Shown here: piece by piece, positions 1 through 9,363 of the stretch
Layout of the letters: each line of letters opens with the position of its first letter
How positions within the stretch are numbered: the stretch's first letter is position 1
DNA from: Opitutia bacterium UBA4506
GTDB lineage: Bacteria; Verrucomicrobiota; Verrucomicrobiia; Opitutales; Puniceicoccaceae
DNA: 64,000 nucleotides
NCBI GenBank assembly: GCA_002388665.1
Contig: DGMY01000039.1
Span: 29,668-93,667 of the forward strand
Direction of reading: 5' to 3'
Program-made: the position numbers and the translations under genes
Notes under the pieces: generated by a model
What the model was told of the DNA's origin: nothing
Database searches by the model: none
Seen by the model: the letters and a program-made list of their open reading frames with translations, nothing else

Positions 1-15
1 AACGGATAGCTACGA

Positions 16-1119
16 CTACTTCTCCAGCAAGAAGTCGGCATCGGCGTATCCCAGCGACCTCAAAGATTCATAGGACGGCTTTGGCTCGCCTCTAGAGTTG
101 ATGAGTCCCCATGCGGTTTCTGCCGGACACCCGCTTTCCTTGCACTGCCAGCATGACTCCGCATCTCGCCAATTGTAATAGGTCGCCCCCAGCACATATG
201 GCAGCCCCCGAAAGGTATGAAACGATTCGACTAAGTACTCGGCCTGGACCCTTTCGCTGTGCTCGCCCTTCCACGAAAATTTCCAGCGCTTGCACTCACA
301 AGGATAGCAACCTCTCTCGATCTCCTCTTCGGTCATAATCCCACCCGCCGAGGCATAGCCGAATTCCTGGATGATGATCGGCTTACCGACTAAATCATAG
401 AACTTGGGGAGATACTCGAGCCAACTTTCCGGACCGCCCTCGCGCCAAGTTCCGGGATAGCTGTCGAATCCTGCATAGTCCACCGGACAACTTGAATCCC
501 CATAGATTCCTTCCGCCAAGGCCAATCCCTCATGGGCATCGGTGTTTCCTTCAACCTCTCCCGGACGAGACGGAAACAGGGTAATGTTGATCCCAACGCG
601 CAAGGATGGGACCGCCGCCTTCATCGAACGAATGCCAACCTGCAAAAACCGGACGGACTCCTCCATGTTCAACGTGTCCCGGAAGATCCAGATATCCAAC
701 TCGTTCGCTACCTGCCACCACTCGATCAGCCCCTCGTACTCCTGAGCAAAAAACCGGCTAATCTCATCGTAGGCTTCAAAGTAGCGTTCGCTGCCCACCT
801 CGAGCGGGCTCTTTGCCATCTCACGAGGGCCTGGAGTAATTCCCATGAGTTCGAAACCCAAATCTCGGAGTTCCTTTACCCGCTCCTTTGCCCTCCGGAA
901 ATTCTCCGGCTGAGGCTCTCCCTGCAAGAAGGCATTCAGATCGAATCCAAAGTCACCGAATCGCAGCCAGCCGATTCCCGCCTTTTTCATCAGATGATAA
1001 TCGCGCGGAGACAACTCGGGCAGCCTGGCGGCTACTCCGACCATGAAAGGACGGTCATTCAGCATAAGAAGTCGAGCAAGGGGTGATCCAACGAATGGGA
1101 CGGTTGGGGCGCGGTGCAC
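16..1119 (-). CDS. Clan GH-A glycoside hydrolase, no signal peptide
   Basis: A 367-residue (beta/alpha)8-barrel hydrolase. The visible catalytic pair is Glu140 in the motif VANELDIW (acid/base of clan GH-A enzymes, Asn-Glu) and Glu252 in IIIQEFGYAS (nucleophile on strand 7). The spacing of about 110 residues is normal for the clan, but I cannot assign a GH family (GH5-, GH39- or GH113-like are all possible). The C-terminal third is cysteine-rich (CYPCECKRW and CWQCKESGCP), which could bind a metal or form disulfides. The start is GTG; no export signal is seen, unlike the two GH5 enzymes upstream. It begins 12 nt after the stop of the upstream GH5 gene on the same strand, so it is probably the last gene of that operon. 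Inferred role: glycan degradation, with cytoplasmic location or non-classical export unresolved. Confidence 0.72.
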   Translation of the reverse strand: MHRAPTVPFVGSPLARLLMLNDRPFMVGVAARLPELSPRDYHLMKKAGIGWLRFGDFGFDLNAFLQGEPQPENFRRAKERVKELRDLGFELMGITPGPREMAKSPLEVGSERYFEAYDEISRFFAQEYEGLIEWWQVANELDIWIFRDTLNMEESVRFLQVGIRSMKAAVPSLRVGINITLFPSRPGEVEGNTDAHEGLALAEGIYGDSSCPVDYAGFDSYPGTWREGGPESWLEYLPKFYDLVGKPIIIQEFGYASAGGIMTEEEIERGCYPCECKRWKFSWKGEHSERVQAEYLVESFHTFRGLPYVLGATYYNWRDAESCWQCKESGCPAETAWGLINSRGEPKPSYESLRSLGYADADFLLEK

Positions 1120-1131
1120 AGATCGCCCACC

Positions 1132-2787
1132 CTAGCGCATCCGCTTCATTTCAAACTGCTTCCCATGAAGAGCGTCCTTGGCAAACACTCCCCAGAACTC
1201 AGTCGGCTCGTAGGTCCAATCTTTGATCAAAACCGGAGTGGCACGCGGGTGGAAGCACCACGCGGTCCAGTTCAATTGGTGCATCTGAATAAAGCCGAGC
1301 ATGTCAGGAACCCACGTATAGGGGTCTTCCTGAATATCCTCAGGCAGGAAATCCATCTTCTTTACATCGGCGCCAAACTCCCCCACCAGTACTGGATACT
1401 TCTCGGCGACCGGGAGGACCTTTTCCGCCCAGCCGGTGTGCCAATTATATTGGTGCCAGGAATACATAATACCGTTCCCGCCTTCCCATTCGTCCAGTGC
1501 GTACCCATTGGCCACGCCAGAAAGATCGCCGGACCAACCCAATCCACCGACAACAACAATGTTATTCGCTCCAGTCGAACGAACCGCATCGAGGAGCCCT
1601 TGCATTCCTACCGATTCAAAGCCCTGGTTCGCCTTCTTCTCCGAATCGGTCAAAAAACCCGACTCATCCACACCCTTTTTAGTGCCAACCCATCCCCCGT
1701 TTCGCCAGACCTCCCACGAGGTTCCGTGCGGCTCATTCATGAGGTCAAAGAGAACCGCTGGGTGGTTCTTATACCGGGTCGCAGCATCGACCCAAAACTC
1801 AACAAATTCCTCCTTCGGCGCGCGGTATCGATGGAGGTCAATGATCACATAGACCCCCCGGTTTGCCGCCAGATTGACGATCCGGTCCACCGTATTGCGA
1901 TAATCCAATCCACCGTCCTTCTGGTACTCCCCGCGACCAAACCAAAACTCTTCTTTGACCGGGAGGCGAATCACATTTGCGTTCCACTCCTCGATACCGA
2001 CCACAGCCGATTTGATCACTTGTTTGTCGTTCGGCAAGGTCTCCAGGTTACCTGCATTCAATCCCTGCAGCCACACGAATTCACCTTCAGAATTTACGAG
2101 TCGATTTCCTTCCGTATGCAACTCCAGGGGCCAGTTCTCCGGCTGACTCTTCTCCTCGGGCACAAAGCGAAGACGCTCTTCTTCTTTCCGAAGCTCCGCT
2201 GCGGCCAACAGTTCCTCGGTACCGGTTGTCGTAACACGAATATCATCGATGTCCAACGTCCCGGACTGTACCCGGAATAGTGTCGGCATAATCTTTAAGG
2301 TAGCCGCTCCCTCTGGCAGCAAAAACTCTCTTTCTTTCTCCACCCACTGTCCCTTCGTTCCGCGCGAGTACGAAGGCTTCGGGCTCGGCTTCAACGATTT
2401 CCCGTTGGCATCGAGAATATCGATCATCATTCTCGCATCGAACCACGACTTTTCCCCTCGGACCAAATCGCTGACCCGCCAACGCCAGGTCAACTTCAAC
2501 GCTTCTGCGCCCGTTGGAATCTCAACCATCCGGAGCAAAGTGAGCATTTCCCCGGGCTCCTGGCTTGTCATTCGGATAAACCGGTTTCCCTCTTCGACCT
2601 CCCACCTGTGAACGGTCGAACCGGGCCATGAATCCGGCCATCCATTCTGATCCGTATCCGCTTCCATATCGGAGTTCCCCAGCAAAGTCTCACTCATCCC
2701 GCGAAGCGGCGACGCATTCGTTACGATGAGAGCAAGCATCACCACCGTGAATCGCTTCCAGCTCGAAATCTTTTTTAACACATTCAT
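1132..2787 (-). CDS. Secreted GH5-type glycanase with one N-terminal beta-sandwich-like module
   Basis: A 551-residue secreted enzyme. Residues 1-30 form a signal peptide (basic MNVLKK, then a hydrophobic stretch). Residues about 33-190 resemble a carbohydrate-binding jelly-roll module (opens LLGNSDMEADTDQNGWPDSW, closes TLDIDDIRV). A charged linker leads to a GH5-type barrel at about 225-545. Catalytic residues visible are Glu352 in MNEPHGTSW (acid/base) and Glu470 in LVGEFGAD (nucleophile). The known activity of the family is endo-beta-glycan hydrolysis (cellulose, mannan and others); substrate cannot be read from sequence. It is a paralogue of the 731-residue enzyme encoded upstream at 7168-9363, with MNEPHGTSWEVWRNGG nearly identical in both. 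It lies in a minus-strand run with the pseudopilin-like gene and a secreted protein, suggesting a shared extracellular polysaccharide function. Confidence 0.87.
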   Translation of the reverse strand: MNVLKKISSWKRFTVVMLALIVTNASPLRGMSETLLGNSDMEADTDQNGWPDSWPGSTVHRWEVEEGNRFIRMTSQEPGEMLTLLRMVEIPTGAEALKLTWRWRVSDLVRGEKSWFDARMMIDILDANGKSLKPSPKPSYSRGTKGQWVEKEREFLLPEGAATLKIMPTLFRVQSGTLDIDDIRVTTTGTEELLAAAELRKEEERLRFVPEEKSQPENWPLELHTEGNRLVNSEGEFVWLQGLNAGNLETLPNDKQVIKSAVVGIEEWNANVIRLPVKEEFWFGRGEYQKDGGLDYRNTVDRIVNLAANRGVYVIIDLHRYRAPKEEFVEFWVDAATRYKNHPAVLFDLMNEPHGTSWEVWRNGGWVGTKKGVDESGFLTDSEKKANQGFESVGMQGLLDAVRSTGANNIVVVGGLGWSGDLSGVANGYALDEWEGGNGIMYSWHQYNWHTGWAEKVLPVAEKYPVLVGEFGADVKKMDFLPEDIQEDPYTWVPDMLGFIQMHQLNWTAWCFHPRATPVLIKDWTYEPTEFWGVFAKDALHGKQFEMKRMR

Positions 2788-2835
2788 TTCGTTTTCCTTT
2801 CGATAATTGTTTCATTCTTTCCACGCCTCTTCCGA

Positions 2836-3579
2836 TCAGGGGTCGGCCCGACGTTCTCGAAAATCGATCCAGTAGTTGCCCGGTTTAGGTTCACCAAACA
2901 TTCGTATCTCTGCCGAGGTCATCGTATGCCTCATCCCGCTCGGCGAATAGATGACCAACCCGGTAATCCGGTCGCTGGGTCGCAACACCTCAACGCTATT
3001 CAACAAAATGTTCCACTCGTCGGATTTCTTGTCGGCCACCTTCAACAGAAATCGATTCTTACGGTCCACCTCCGGAGAGACTACGATGACTTCCCCGGAC
3101 TCCAGAAACTCGCGATCCCCTCCAGCAGCGAACGCAATCGCTGAGGGAGAGAGATTAATTACGCGAAGGCTCCCAAAAGGAAAGTTCGCGTCGCTGTCCT
3201 TGTAAATTCTACCAAAGTATTCCGTTCGGTTCTTGTTCGGCAAAAAGACGATCAGTACAGACTCCGATCCCTCTGGTACCGTAATCGATCCCACCCGACT
3301 GAACTCGGCCTCCAATTCGCCATCCTCATCCTTTCGATAGGCGACCGTAGAAAGCTCCAGTCGGTCTCCTCCGAGAAACCGAACCGGACGGCTGATTTCA
3401 TACGGATGATTGCAAACGATGATCTCCTGCTCTCCGCGATTGAGCGCAAAGCCTTCCCCAACCTCATCGACGACGAGAATGCGCACCTCAACAGGAGTCG
3501 GCTCAGCCGTTTCCTGGCTGAACAACAATCCATTCAATAAAAACGGAACGCAGAGCCCAATTATCGTCCGGAGTCTCAT
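2836..3579 (-). CDS. Secreted protein of unknown function
   Basis: I do not recognise a family. The chosen ATG at 3579 overlaps the TGA of the upstream pseudopilin-like gene as ATGA, typical of translational coupling, and gives 247 residues; a start 7 codons further upstream is possible. The N-terminus MRLRTIIGLCVPFLLNGLLF is a clear signal peptide with cleavage near FSQ-ETAEP. The mature part looks beta-rich, with two similar-sized halves and the phrase FGSLRVINLSPSAIAFAAGG in the middle, which recalls small all-beta domains. Tight coupling to the 1184-residue gene suggests the two work together, perhaps as a chaperone or tip partner; that is inference only. Confidence 0.68.
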   Translation of the reverse strand: MRLRTIIGLCVPFLLNGLLFSQETAEPTPVEVRILVVDEVGEGFALNRGEQEIIVCNHPYEISRPVRFLGGDRLELSTVAYRKDEDGELEAEFSRVGSITVPEGSESVLIVFLPNKNRTEYFGRIYKDSDANFPFGSLRVINLSPSAIAFAAGGDREFLESGEVIVVSPEVDRKNRFLLKVADKKSDEWNILLNSVEVLRPSDRITGLVIYSPSGMRHTMTSAEIRMFGEPKPGNYWIDFRERRADP

Positions 3580-6500
3580 ATTTCCTCGGGCCTCAACCAC
3601 CTCATCGACACCACTCGAAACGCGCGTCCGAACTCATCATTTGCCGTCACCAATTCGCCAATCGAATCCTCCGCCGAGTTTGCCTCAGGTTCCACGTAGT
3701 CCGGAACCCGTTGCACAATCGCCTCAATCCAAACTCTGGTTTTCCCTCCCCGGTTCGAAAGTAGGTCGGCCTCGCCGTAGGATCGAATTCGAAACGTGTC
3801 TGAACGCACCGCCAAATACTGCCCGATCGAGGCCAGTATATCCGACTGGAGCAGATAGCCGGGGAAGCCGCTCAACAAAGATTCCTGCACATACTCCGGG
3901 TCGGCAAAATAGTTAATATGGTAATCGATATCCACGTCCCCCGGGCCGCTCATCCCGTCATTTACCACGGCATCGAGCGCGCTCTGCAGGGCACCCTTTA
4001 ACGCCAAGTCATTGCCATCATCTCCCGCCTCCACCAATTGGCGGTTCACAAAGTCGGCCAGAGACAGAAACGGTCCCCGAAGCTCGATCTGCTTGACCAT
4101 CTCGAGGGCGATCTCGTCCACCTCGGACCAGGACAAGTCCCGGTAGCCCTGCCAGGCATTCGGATGGTTACCGGTGGATGCTTCTTCGGAATCTCCGAGA
4201 ACCGAAAGGGTTCTCAGGAACGGTGCGTTCGCTTCATCCCCGCCACCCACACGAACCCCTTTTAGGCTCGAGAGCAAACTGCGCCAGGCGTCAACAGAGG
4301 TCGAGTTAACATTGAACGCGCCATCAACCATTAAATTGGCTGCTGCTATCCGCGAGTTCGCGGACTCCGAGGCATTCCCATCACCCCGAAATCGGGTTTC
4401 ATCATCCCACGCCACCTCACTCTCGGATCGGAAAGGTTTGTATCTTGAGTTGACGAGGGAGTCGGTCGAGAAATCAAAGTCACCGCGAACTGGATACGTA
4501 GAAAAGTAAAACCGATCCCACAGTACATCGTTCCACAGATACGATCCATCGTAGCTATACCCGCTGTAGGTATTGTCAAAAATTCGGTGCCGACGGACCA
4601 AGGGGTGCGCGTAGGAGTTGGCAACTGTATAATTCGGCTGCCAACTCTGCATGATCGCCTGACGTACATAGGGCTTCGAACTCCAGCTATCCCGGTCGAT
4701 AAACGCCGACACATTCAAGTGGGCGAGGTCTCCGATGCTCGTCGGCCCGTTTCCCTGCCCGGCAATCTCATAAAGCAGATTGTGGAAACCTGTGTTCTCA
4801 CCTGGAGGTGGAACTGTGTTTTTCGAACCGGTCCCCATATTGATGATGCCCCATTTTGCATTCAGAAGTGCCTCCGGGCCGCTATCGGGACGAAGAATAT
4901 TCCCCTGAAAATAGGCATCGTTCCCATAGCTTCCGTTTTTGATCCGTAGCGAAAACCGCTCCATCAAGTGAGCGCTACTGGTGTAGCCGAGATGTCCGCT
5001 CGTGACGTTCTTCCGATAATTTTGGTCGAGAAAGATCCCACGCTGGCGATGTCCGGATTGAGAATCAAAGTGTACAATCTCAGCGCCACCTCCTCTGGAC
5101 ATCGTACCCTCTGAGGAATTGGTTGGATGTACGACATAGATCCCACTGCTCAGGTAGTCTGACTCACTGCGGTCGTACCACGCATCGACATGCTGGAGCA
5201 TGAAGCGGTCATTCGACCCCGATTGAAACAGGGAGTAGCCCAAGTACATTTTCAGGCTCATGGCCTGCTTATCCATCAAAAGCGCAACCCCTTCATCCTC
5301 GAGTGCGAGGGGATCCCCATTACCCGCAGGCGCCGCTTCCCCAGTGTCGAAAAGGATGTAGGCGTCCGGATCAAAGTCATTCACGAGTACGACTTCAAAC
5401 CCTTCCTGAGCGGCAGATCCCGCAGGAATCACCCGTCCCGAATCCTCCAGAGTAAAAATCTGTGCCTCTCCGGGATCCATCCCCTCGCTGCGCAAAATAA
5501 TTTCTGAACGCCCAAAACCTCCGTAGACGTTTCCCGAACCATAGAGTGTTTCGAGGTCGACTTCGCGGTCATCCATATCTGGGTACGGGTCCCCGCTGGC
5601 CGCTGGGCCTGACTTCGCGTAGGTGCCGAACTTCAGCAGAAACCCATTGGGCTCAAAGAAAACGACATGGTAATCCGCTGGAGCCAAAGGCACCGAGTAA
5701 GGATTTGCCAAAACCACAAGGGGCCTTATTTCCAATCCGATCGTTCCCGAGAACCTCAACCCATAGTAGATCTTCGCCTGAATGACCAATGGGGAAAGTC
5801 CGTGCGCCGTCGGCGAAATCAACCGGGGCACCGCCTCCCCACTGGCATTGTAGGACCCCGCAGGGAGGTCACTGACTAGATTTCCCATGTTGTGAAATGA
5901 CCAAAGCATCTCCCAAGTGGGCGAGGCCGAGAAGATGGGATCATCTGAAAAACTATACTTCTTTCCGGTGTCGTCCTCAGGGACGTATGCGTAGGGCGTG
6001 GTCGCGCGGTTCAGCACGTAGTTGTAGTCCGCGCTCGGGTCGATCACTTGATCCCCGCCAACCATCGGGATATCGTAGGCGGCGCCGAGGGCCAGTCGCA
6101 AGGAGGCCACATCCGGTTGACCTAGGATGTACGAGAGATCTCGCTTCAACCCGCCATTCTCGGCATCGGACAAAACCCCTCTCGATTGCATCGAAATATC
6201 ATGGAAACGCAAATACAGTTCGTCCGAGAAATCCGGATCGGACTCCAGGAGCCTCAGCTCATCGACCAACCGGATCTCTGAAAGTCGCTCCGCACCAACT
6301 GGAAAAAACGATGCGAGTCCATCCGCCCCATCAGTACTCATCCCTTCGATCGCCAATCGTGCTGCCGATGCTACCTGTGCGGCCACCTCGTCGGGGACAC
6401 TGGAACCCGCGTACTCGTCCAGTAAATTGCCTCTCGCCTTGACACCCTCGTCTCCGACCCACCAAGCGTATCCACCCCAACCCGGTACTTCGTCAGCGAG

Positions 6501-7130
6501 ATCGACAATTGGCGCTGACACCGCATTTGCGAGGGCGGTAGTCGCGTTGCTACCACGGGGTCGAACCATCAGGGCGAACGGATTACCCGACGCGTCACTC
6601 AATTCCGTTCCGAAAGTGCTGTTCTCATCCAGCCCGTTAATCGGGTCGAACGGCTCGAAGGAAACCGTATCTTCATTTCCACTGACCAACCAATTCTCCA
6701 GCTCGGGAATCGCTTGATAATCGGCCGGGGCCGTTGGGTCCAAAACGATCTCGTTACTATTCGACCAAACTCCCGTCCAGTTCCGGTTCCGCGCGCTCCC
6801 CCAATAGGCCGTAACGTTGGCCGCCACATCGGTCCCGGATTCGGCAGCACTCACGGAAACCACCTCACGCGAGACGAGATCGGCCCGTCCCGTCGCCCGC
6901 TGATCGGGGCCACTGGTTTGCTGCAGTTCTCCCATGGCCACACTCATCCCGAGAATAGCGTTCTGCCGTGCAGATTCTTGAAGAATCATCCCTTGAAAAT
7001 GGCTCATTTCGACCCGCACCACCGTGGAGAGCACGACCAACAGGAGGATAATAAAAGCCATCGCCGCCAAAGAAATGATCAGAGCGAATCCTCTGTCATT
7101 CCCGACGCAGCCTTGACCCTTCAATACCAT
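3576..7130 (-). CDS. Giant pseudopilin-like / PilX-GspK-like protein
   Basis: A 1184-residue protein with a type IV pilin-like N-terminus: a short basic leader ending in DRG, then FALIISLAAMAFIILLLVVL, a single hydrophobic helix continuing into an amphipathic stretch (HFQGMILQESARQNAILGMS). This is the pattern cut by prepilin peptidase, although the usual Glu at position +5 is absent, as in PilX/GspK-like minor pseudopilins. The remaining roughly 1100 residues are periplasmic or extracellular, rich in Asp, Gly, Ser and Tyr, with no enzyme motif I can see. Very large proteins with this N-terminus are frequent in Verrucomicrobiota (the Verru_Chthon cassette proteins are similar in style; I cannot confirm membership). 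It sits between two GH5 glycanases and is translationally coupled to the secreted protein downstream. Role inferred: surface or secretion appendage tied to polysaccharide use. Confidence 0.72.
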   Translation of the reverse strand: MVLKGQGCVGNDRGFALIISLAAMAFIILLLVVLSTVVRVEMSHFQGMILQESARQNAILGMSVAMGELQQTSGPDQRATGRADLVSREVVSVSAAESGTDVAANVTAYWGSARNRNWTGVWSNSNEIVLDPTAPADYQAIPELENWLVSGNEDTVSFEPFDPINGLDENSTFGTELSDASGNPFALMVRPRGSNATTALANAVSAPIVDLADEVPGWGGYAWWVGDEGVKARGNLLDEYAGSSVPDEVAAQVASAARLAIEGMSTDGADGLASFFPVGAERLSEIRLVDELRLLESDPDFSDELYLRFHDISMQSRGVLSDAENGGLKRDLSYILGQPDVASLRLALGAAYDIPMVGGDQVIDPSADYNYVLNRATTPYAYVPEDDTGKKYSFSDDPIFSASPTWEMLWSFHNMGNLVSDLPAGSYNASGEAVPRLISPTAHGLSPLVIQAKIYYGLRFSGTIGLEIRPLVVLANPYSVPLAPADYHVVFFEPNGFLLKFGTYAKSGPAASGDPYPDMDDREVDLETLYGSGNVYGGFGRSEIILRSEGMDPGEAQIFTLEDSGRVIPAGSAAQEGFEVVLVNDFDPDAYILFDTGEAAPAGNGDPLALEDEGVALLMDKQAMSLKMYLGYSLFQSGSNDRFMLQHVDAWYDRSESDYLSSGIYVVHPTNSSEGTMSRGGGAEIVHFDSQSGHRQRGIFLDQNYRKNVTSGHLGYTSSAHLMERFSLRIKNGSYGNDAYFQGNILRPDSGPEALLNAKWGIINMGTGSKNTVPPPGENTGFHNLLYEIAGQGNGPTSIGDLAHLNVSAFIDRDSWSSKPYVRQAIMQSWQPNYTVANSYAHPLVRRHRIFDNTYSGYSYDGSYLWNDVLWDRFYFSTYPVRGDFDFSTDSLVNSRYKPFRSESEVAWDDETRFRGDGNASESANSRIAAANLMVDGAFNVNSTSVDAWRSLLSSLKGVRVGGGDEANAPFLRTLSVLGDSEEASTGNHPNAWQGYRDLSWSEVDEIALEMVKQIELRGPFLSLADFVNRQLVEAGDDGNDLALKGALQSALDAVVNDGMSGPGDVDIDYHINYFADPEYVQESLLSGFPGYLLQSDILASIGQYLAVRSDTFRIRSYGEADLLSNRGGKTRVWIEAIVQRVPDYVEPEANSAEDSIGELVTANDEFGRAFRVVSMRWLRPEEI

Positions 7131-7167
7131 ATTCCGTTCTTCCGACGCCAGATACTCTCAGAATCAC

Positions 7168-9363
7168 CTATCGCAAACGATCCAATTCATACGACTTCCC
7201 GTTCATCGCCTCACGGGCTTGCTGTCCCCAGAACGGGGTAGGTTCATAGGTCCAGTCCAACAACATTCTGGGGCTCGCTTTGGGATGAAAACACCAGGCA
7301 GTCCAATTCAAGCGATACTCTTGAATCAAGCCAAGAATCGACGGAACCCAAGTCTCCCAGTCTTCCTGAATCTCTTCCGGCATGAAAGTCATCTTCCGGG
7401 CATCGGCCCCCACCTCTCCCAACAGAATGGGATACTCGGCGGCTGCCTCGAGAAAACTCTCGGTCCATCCCGATTTCCACGGATAGACATGCGACGCATA
7501 CATGATTCCCCCTTCGCCGGGATCATCCAGAGCGTATCCATCGAGGATGCCACTCAGGTCATAGGCCCAATCCAGTCCTCCGGCCACAATTACGTTTTCG
7601 GCACCCGTCGACCGAACAGCTTCGACGAGACTCTGCATGCCAATCGACTCAAAGCCTTTTGCATTCTTCTTCCGCTCCTCTTCACTCAGAAACGCATCCT
7701 CATCGGCCGGTTTGGACTTCTCTCCGACAAACCCACCGTTTCTCCAGACTTCCCAAGAGGTGCCGTGGGGTTCATTCAGGATATCAAACAATACCGCCGG
7801 GTGGTTCTTAAATTTCCCAGCAGCCTCAACCCAGAAGTCCGCATGAATCGGCTTGGGCGCGCGGTAGCGGTGAAGGTCCAATACCGTGTAGGCACCTCGA
7901 TTCGCAGCCATCGTGATCGCATCATGGATCAGCTGCTGATAAGCCTCTCCTCCAGAACCAAACCAGTACTCTTCTTTGACCGGCAATCGAATGCAGTTCG
8001 CACCCCATTCATCAATCGCCACCTGAATTGATTTCAAGACGTTCTCTCCGGCAGGATTCCACTCCATACTCGCGACATTCACCCCCTGGAGCCAAACCTC
8101 TTCTCCCTCTGAGTTTCGCAAGCGATTTCCATCCACCTGGATCGGCAAAGGCCATTGATCTGTCAGCGCCTCTTCGGGATCCGCGTTCAAGCGGGCTTTC
8201 TCCGCTGCCCTCTTTTCCTGCTTGGCCAGGAGTGGTCCCGCTTCGATCGGAACCAAACGAACGTTATCGAGATCCATCGTACCCGCCTTCACATTGAAGA
8301 GTGCTGGCATGATCTCTATCGAAACCGCGCCCTCCGGAACAATCATTTTCCGCGAACGACTTCGCCACCCATCGGTCGATTTTTTCGCATAGGGGTCGCC
8401 TCCGCCCCGCAGCTTTTTCCCGTTCGCGTCCAGGAACTTGATCATAATCCGCGCGTCATGCCAGGGCTCCGCACCCTTCTTCAACCCGGTCAATCGCCAG
8501 TCCCATTGGAGTTCCAGCGCCTCAACATTCTCCGGCAAATCGATCTTTCTGTAGTACAGAACGACTTCTTCGGGGCCCGAAGAACGGAGGCGCAAGAAGT
8601 GATTCCCGTCCTCTTGAGCAAACGAAAGCCCACCTTTAGCGGTTCCCCAACCATCGGGCCTGCCGTCCTGGTTCCCATCCGTTTCGAGGTTTCCGTTTCC
8701 GATTAGGGTCCCCCTCGCTTCCAGGACGGCACTCGCTTTCGCCTGGCGCTTTTCCAATTCAGCCTGCTGCTTCAGTTTCCGCTGATGCGCCGGATCATCC
8801 TCCGGTGCCAGGGCCTCAATCGCGGTAAAAGTAACGTTGTCGAGGTCGAAGGTGCCCGACTCTACGTTGAAAAGACAGGGCATAAATTTGATCACCCTCG
8901 TTCCAGGGGGAACCGAAAACTTCTCGCTCCTTTCCTCCCATCCATCTGTGTTTTTACTCCGTCGCCAAGTCGGCCCTTTGCCGATCTTCACTCGATCTAC
9001 GTCCAAAAACTCCATCATGATTCGTGCGTCAAACCAACTCTTCGCGCCCTTCTTCAGGTTCGACACTCGCTGGTCCCACGAGAACTCAATCGCTTCGGTG
9101 CCCTCGGGGACCTCGATCTCGCGATAAAGCATCACCATTTCGCCCGGAGTTTGATTCTTCATCCGCAAGAAAGTTCGCCCGTCTTCTTCTTCCCAACTGG
9201 CTCCGTCCGGTCGGGGCCAGTTCTCCGGCCATTCCACCGCTCCCCCCACTCGCTCAAAATCAGAAGAATCGAAAGGAGCGCGATCCTGGGCTTTGGCAAT
9301 TTGCCCTCCACTGAGGAGTAGAAATACCATGAATAAGAGTAAGTTTGTAGCAGATTGAGACAT
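7168..9363 (-). CDS. Secreted GH5-type glycanase with two N-terminal beta-sandwich-like modules
   Basis: A 731-residue enzyme. A signal peptide spans residues 1-25. Two related jelly-roll-like modules follow at about 28-185 and 215-375; both contain a KSWFDAR/EPWHDAR-type motif and end in LDNV. They are separated by Lys/Glu/Ala-rich, probably helical linkers, and the GH5-type barrel occupies about 400-720. Catalytic Glu531 lies in LNEPHGTSW and Glu650 in LLGEVGAD. It is the paralogue of the 551-residue GH5 enzyme, differing mainly by the extra module, so the extra copy arose by internal duplication or was lost in the other gene. It is the first gene of the minus-strand cluster. No convincing Shine-Dalgarno precedes the ATG at 9363. 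Likely extracellular endo-beta-glycanase; substrate unknown. Confidence 0.88.
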   Translation of the reverse strand: MSQSATNLLLFMVFLLLSGGQIAKAQDRAPFDSSDFERVGGAVEWPENWPRPDGASWEEEDGRTFLRMKNQTPGEMVMLYREIEVPEGTEAIEFSWDQRVSNLKKGAKSWFDARIMMEFLDVDRVKIGKGPTWRRSKNTDGWEERSEKFSVPPGTRVIKFMPCLFNVESGTFDLDNVTFTAIEALAPEDDPAHQRKLKQQAELEKRQAKASAVLEARGTLIGNGNLETDGNQDGRPDGWGTAKGGLSFAQEDGNHFLRLRSSGPEEVVLYYRKIDLPENVEALELQWDWRLTGLKKGAEPWHDARIMIKFLDANGKKLRGGGDPYAKKSTDGWRSRSRKMIVPEGAVSIEIMPALFNVKAGTMDLDNVRLVPIEAGPLLAKQEKRAAEKARLNADPEEALTDQWPLPIQVDGNRLRNSEGEEVWLQGVNVASMEWNPAGENVLKSIQVAIDEWGANCIRLPVKEEYWFGSGGEAYQQLIHDAITMAANRGAYTVLDLHRYRAPKPIHADFWVEAAGKFKNHPAVLFDILNEPHGTSWEVWRNGGFVGEKSKPADEDAFLSEEERKKNAKGFESIGMQSLVEAVRSTGAENVIVAGGLDWAYDLSGILDGYALDDPGEGGIMYASHVYPWKSGWTESFLEAAAEYPILLGEVGADARKMTFMPEEIQEDWETWVPSILGLIQEYRLNWTAWCFHPKASPRMLLDWTYEPTPFWGQQAREAMNGKSYELDRLR

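Noticed and set aside
1114..2280. Long plus-strand open frame (388 codons) opposite the 551-residue GH5 gene
   Set aside because: It is antisense to a gene with signal peptide and intact catalytic motifs; its translation is Arg/Leu/Pro/His-rich without any domain, typical of a GC-biased shadow frame.
7219..8031. Plus-strand open frame opposite the 731-residue GH5 gene
   Set aside because: Mirror of the GH5 catalytic domain in the antisense frame, parallel to the shadow frame at the paralogue; no domain.
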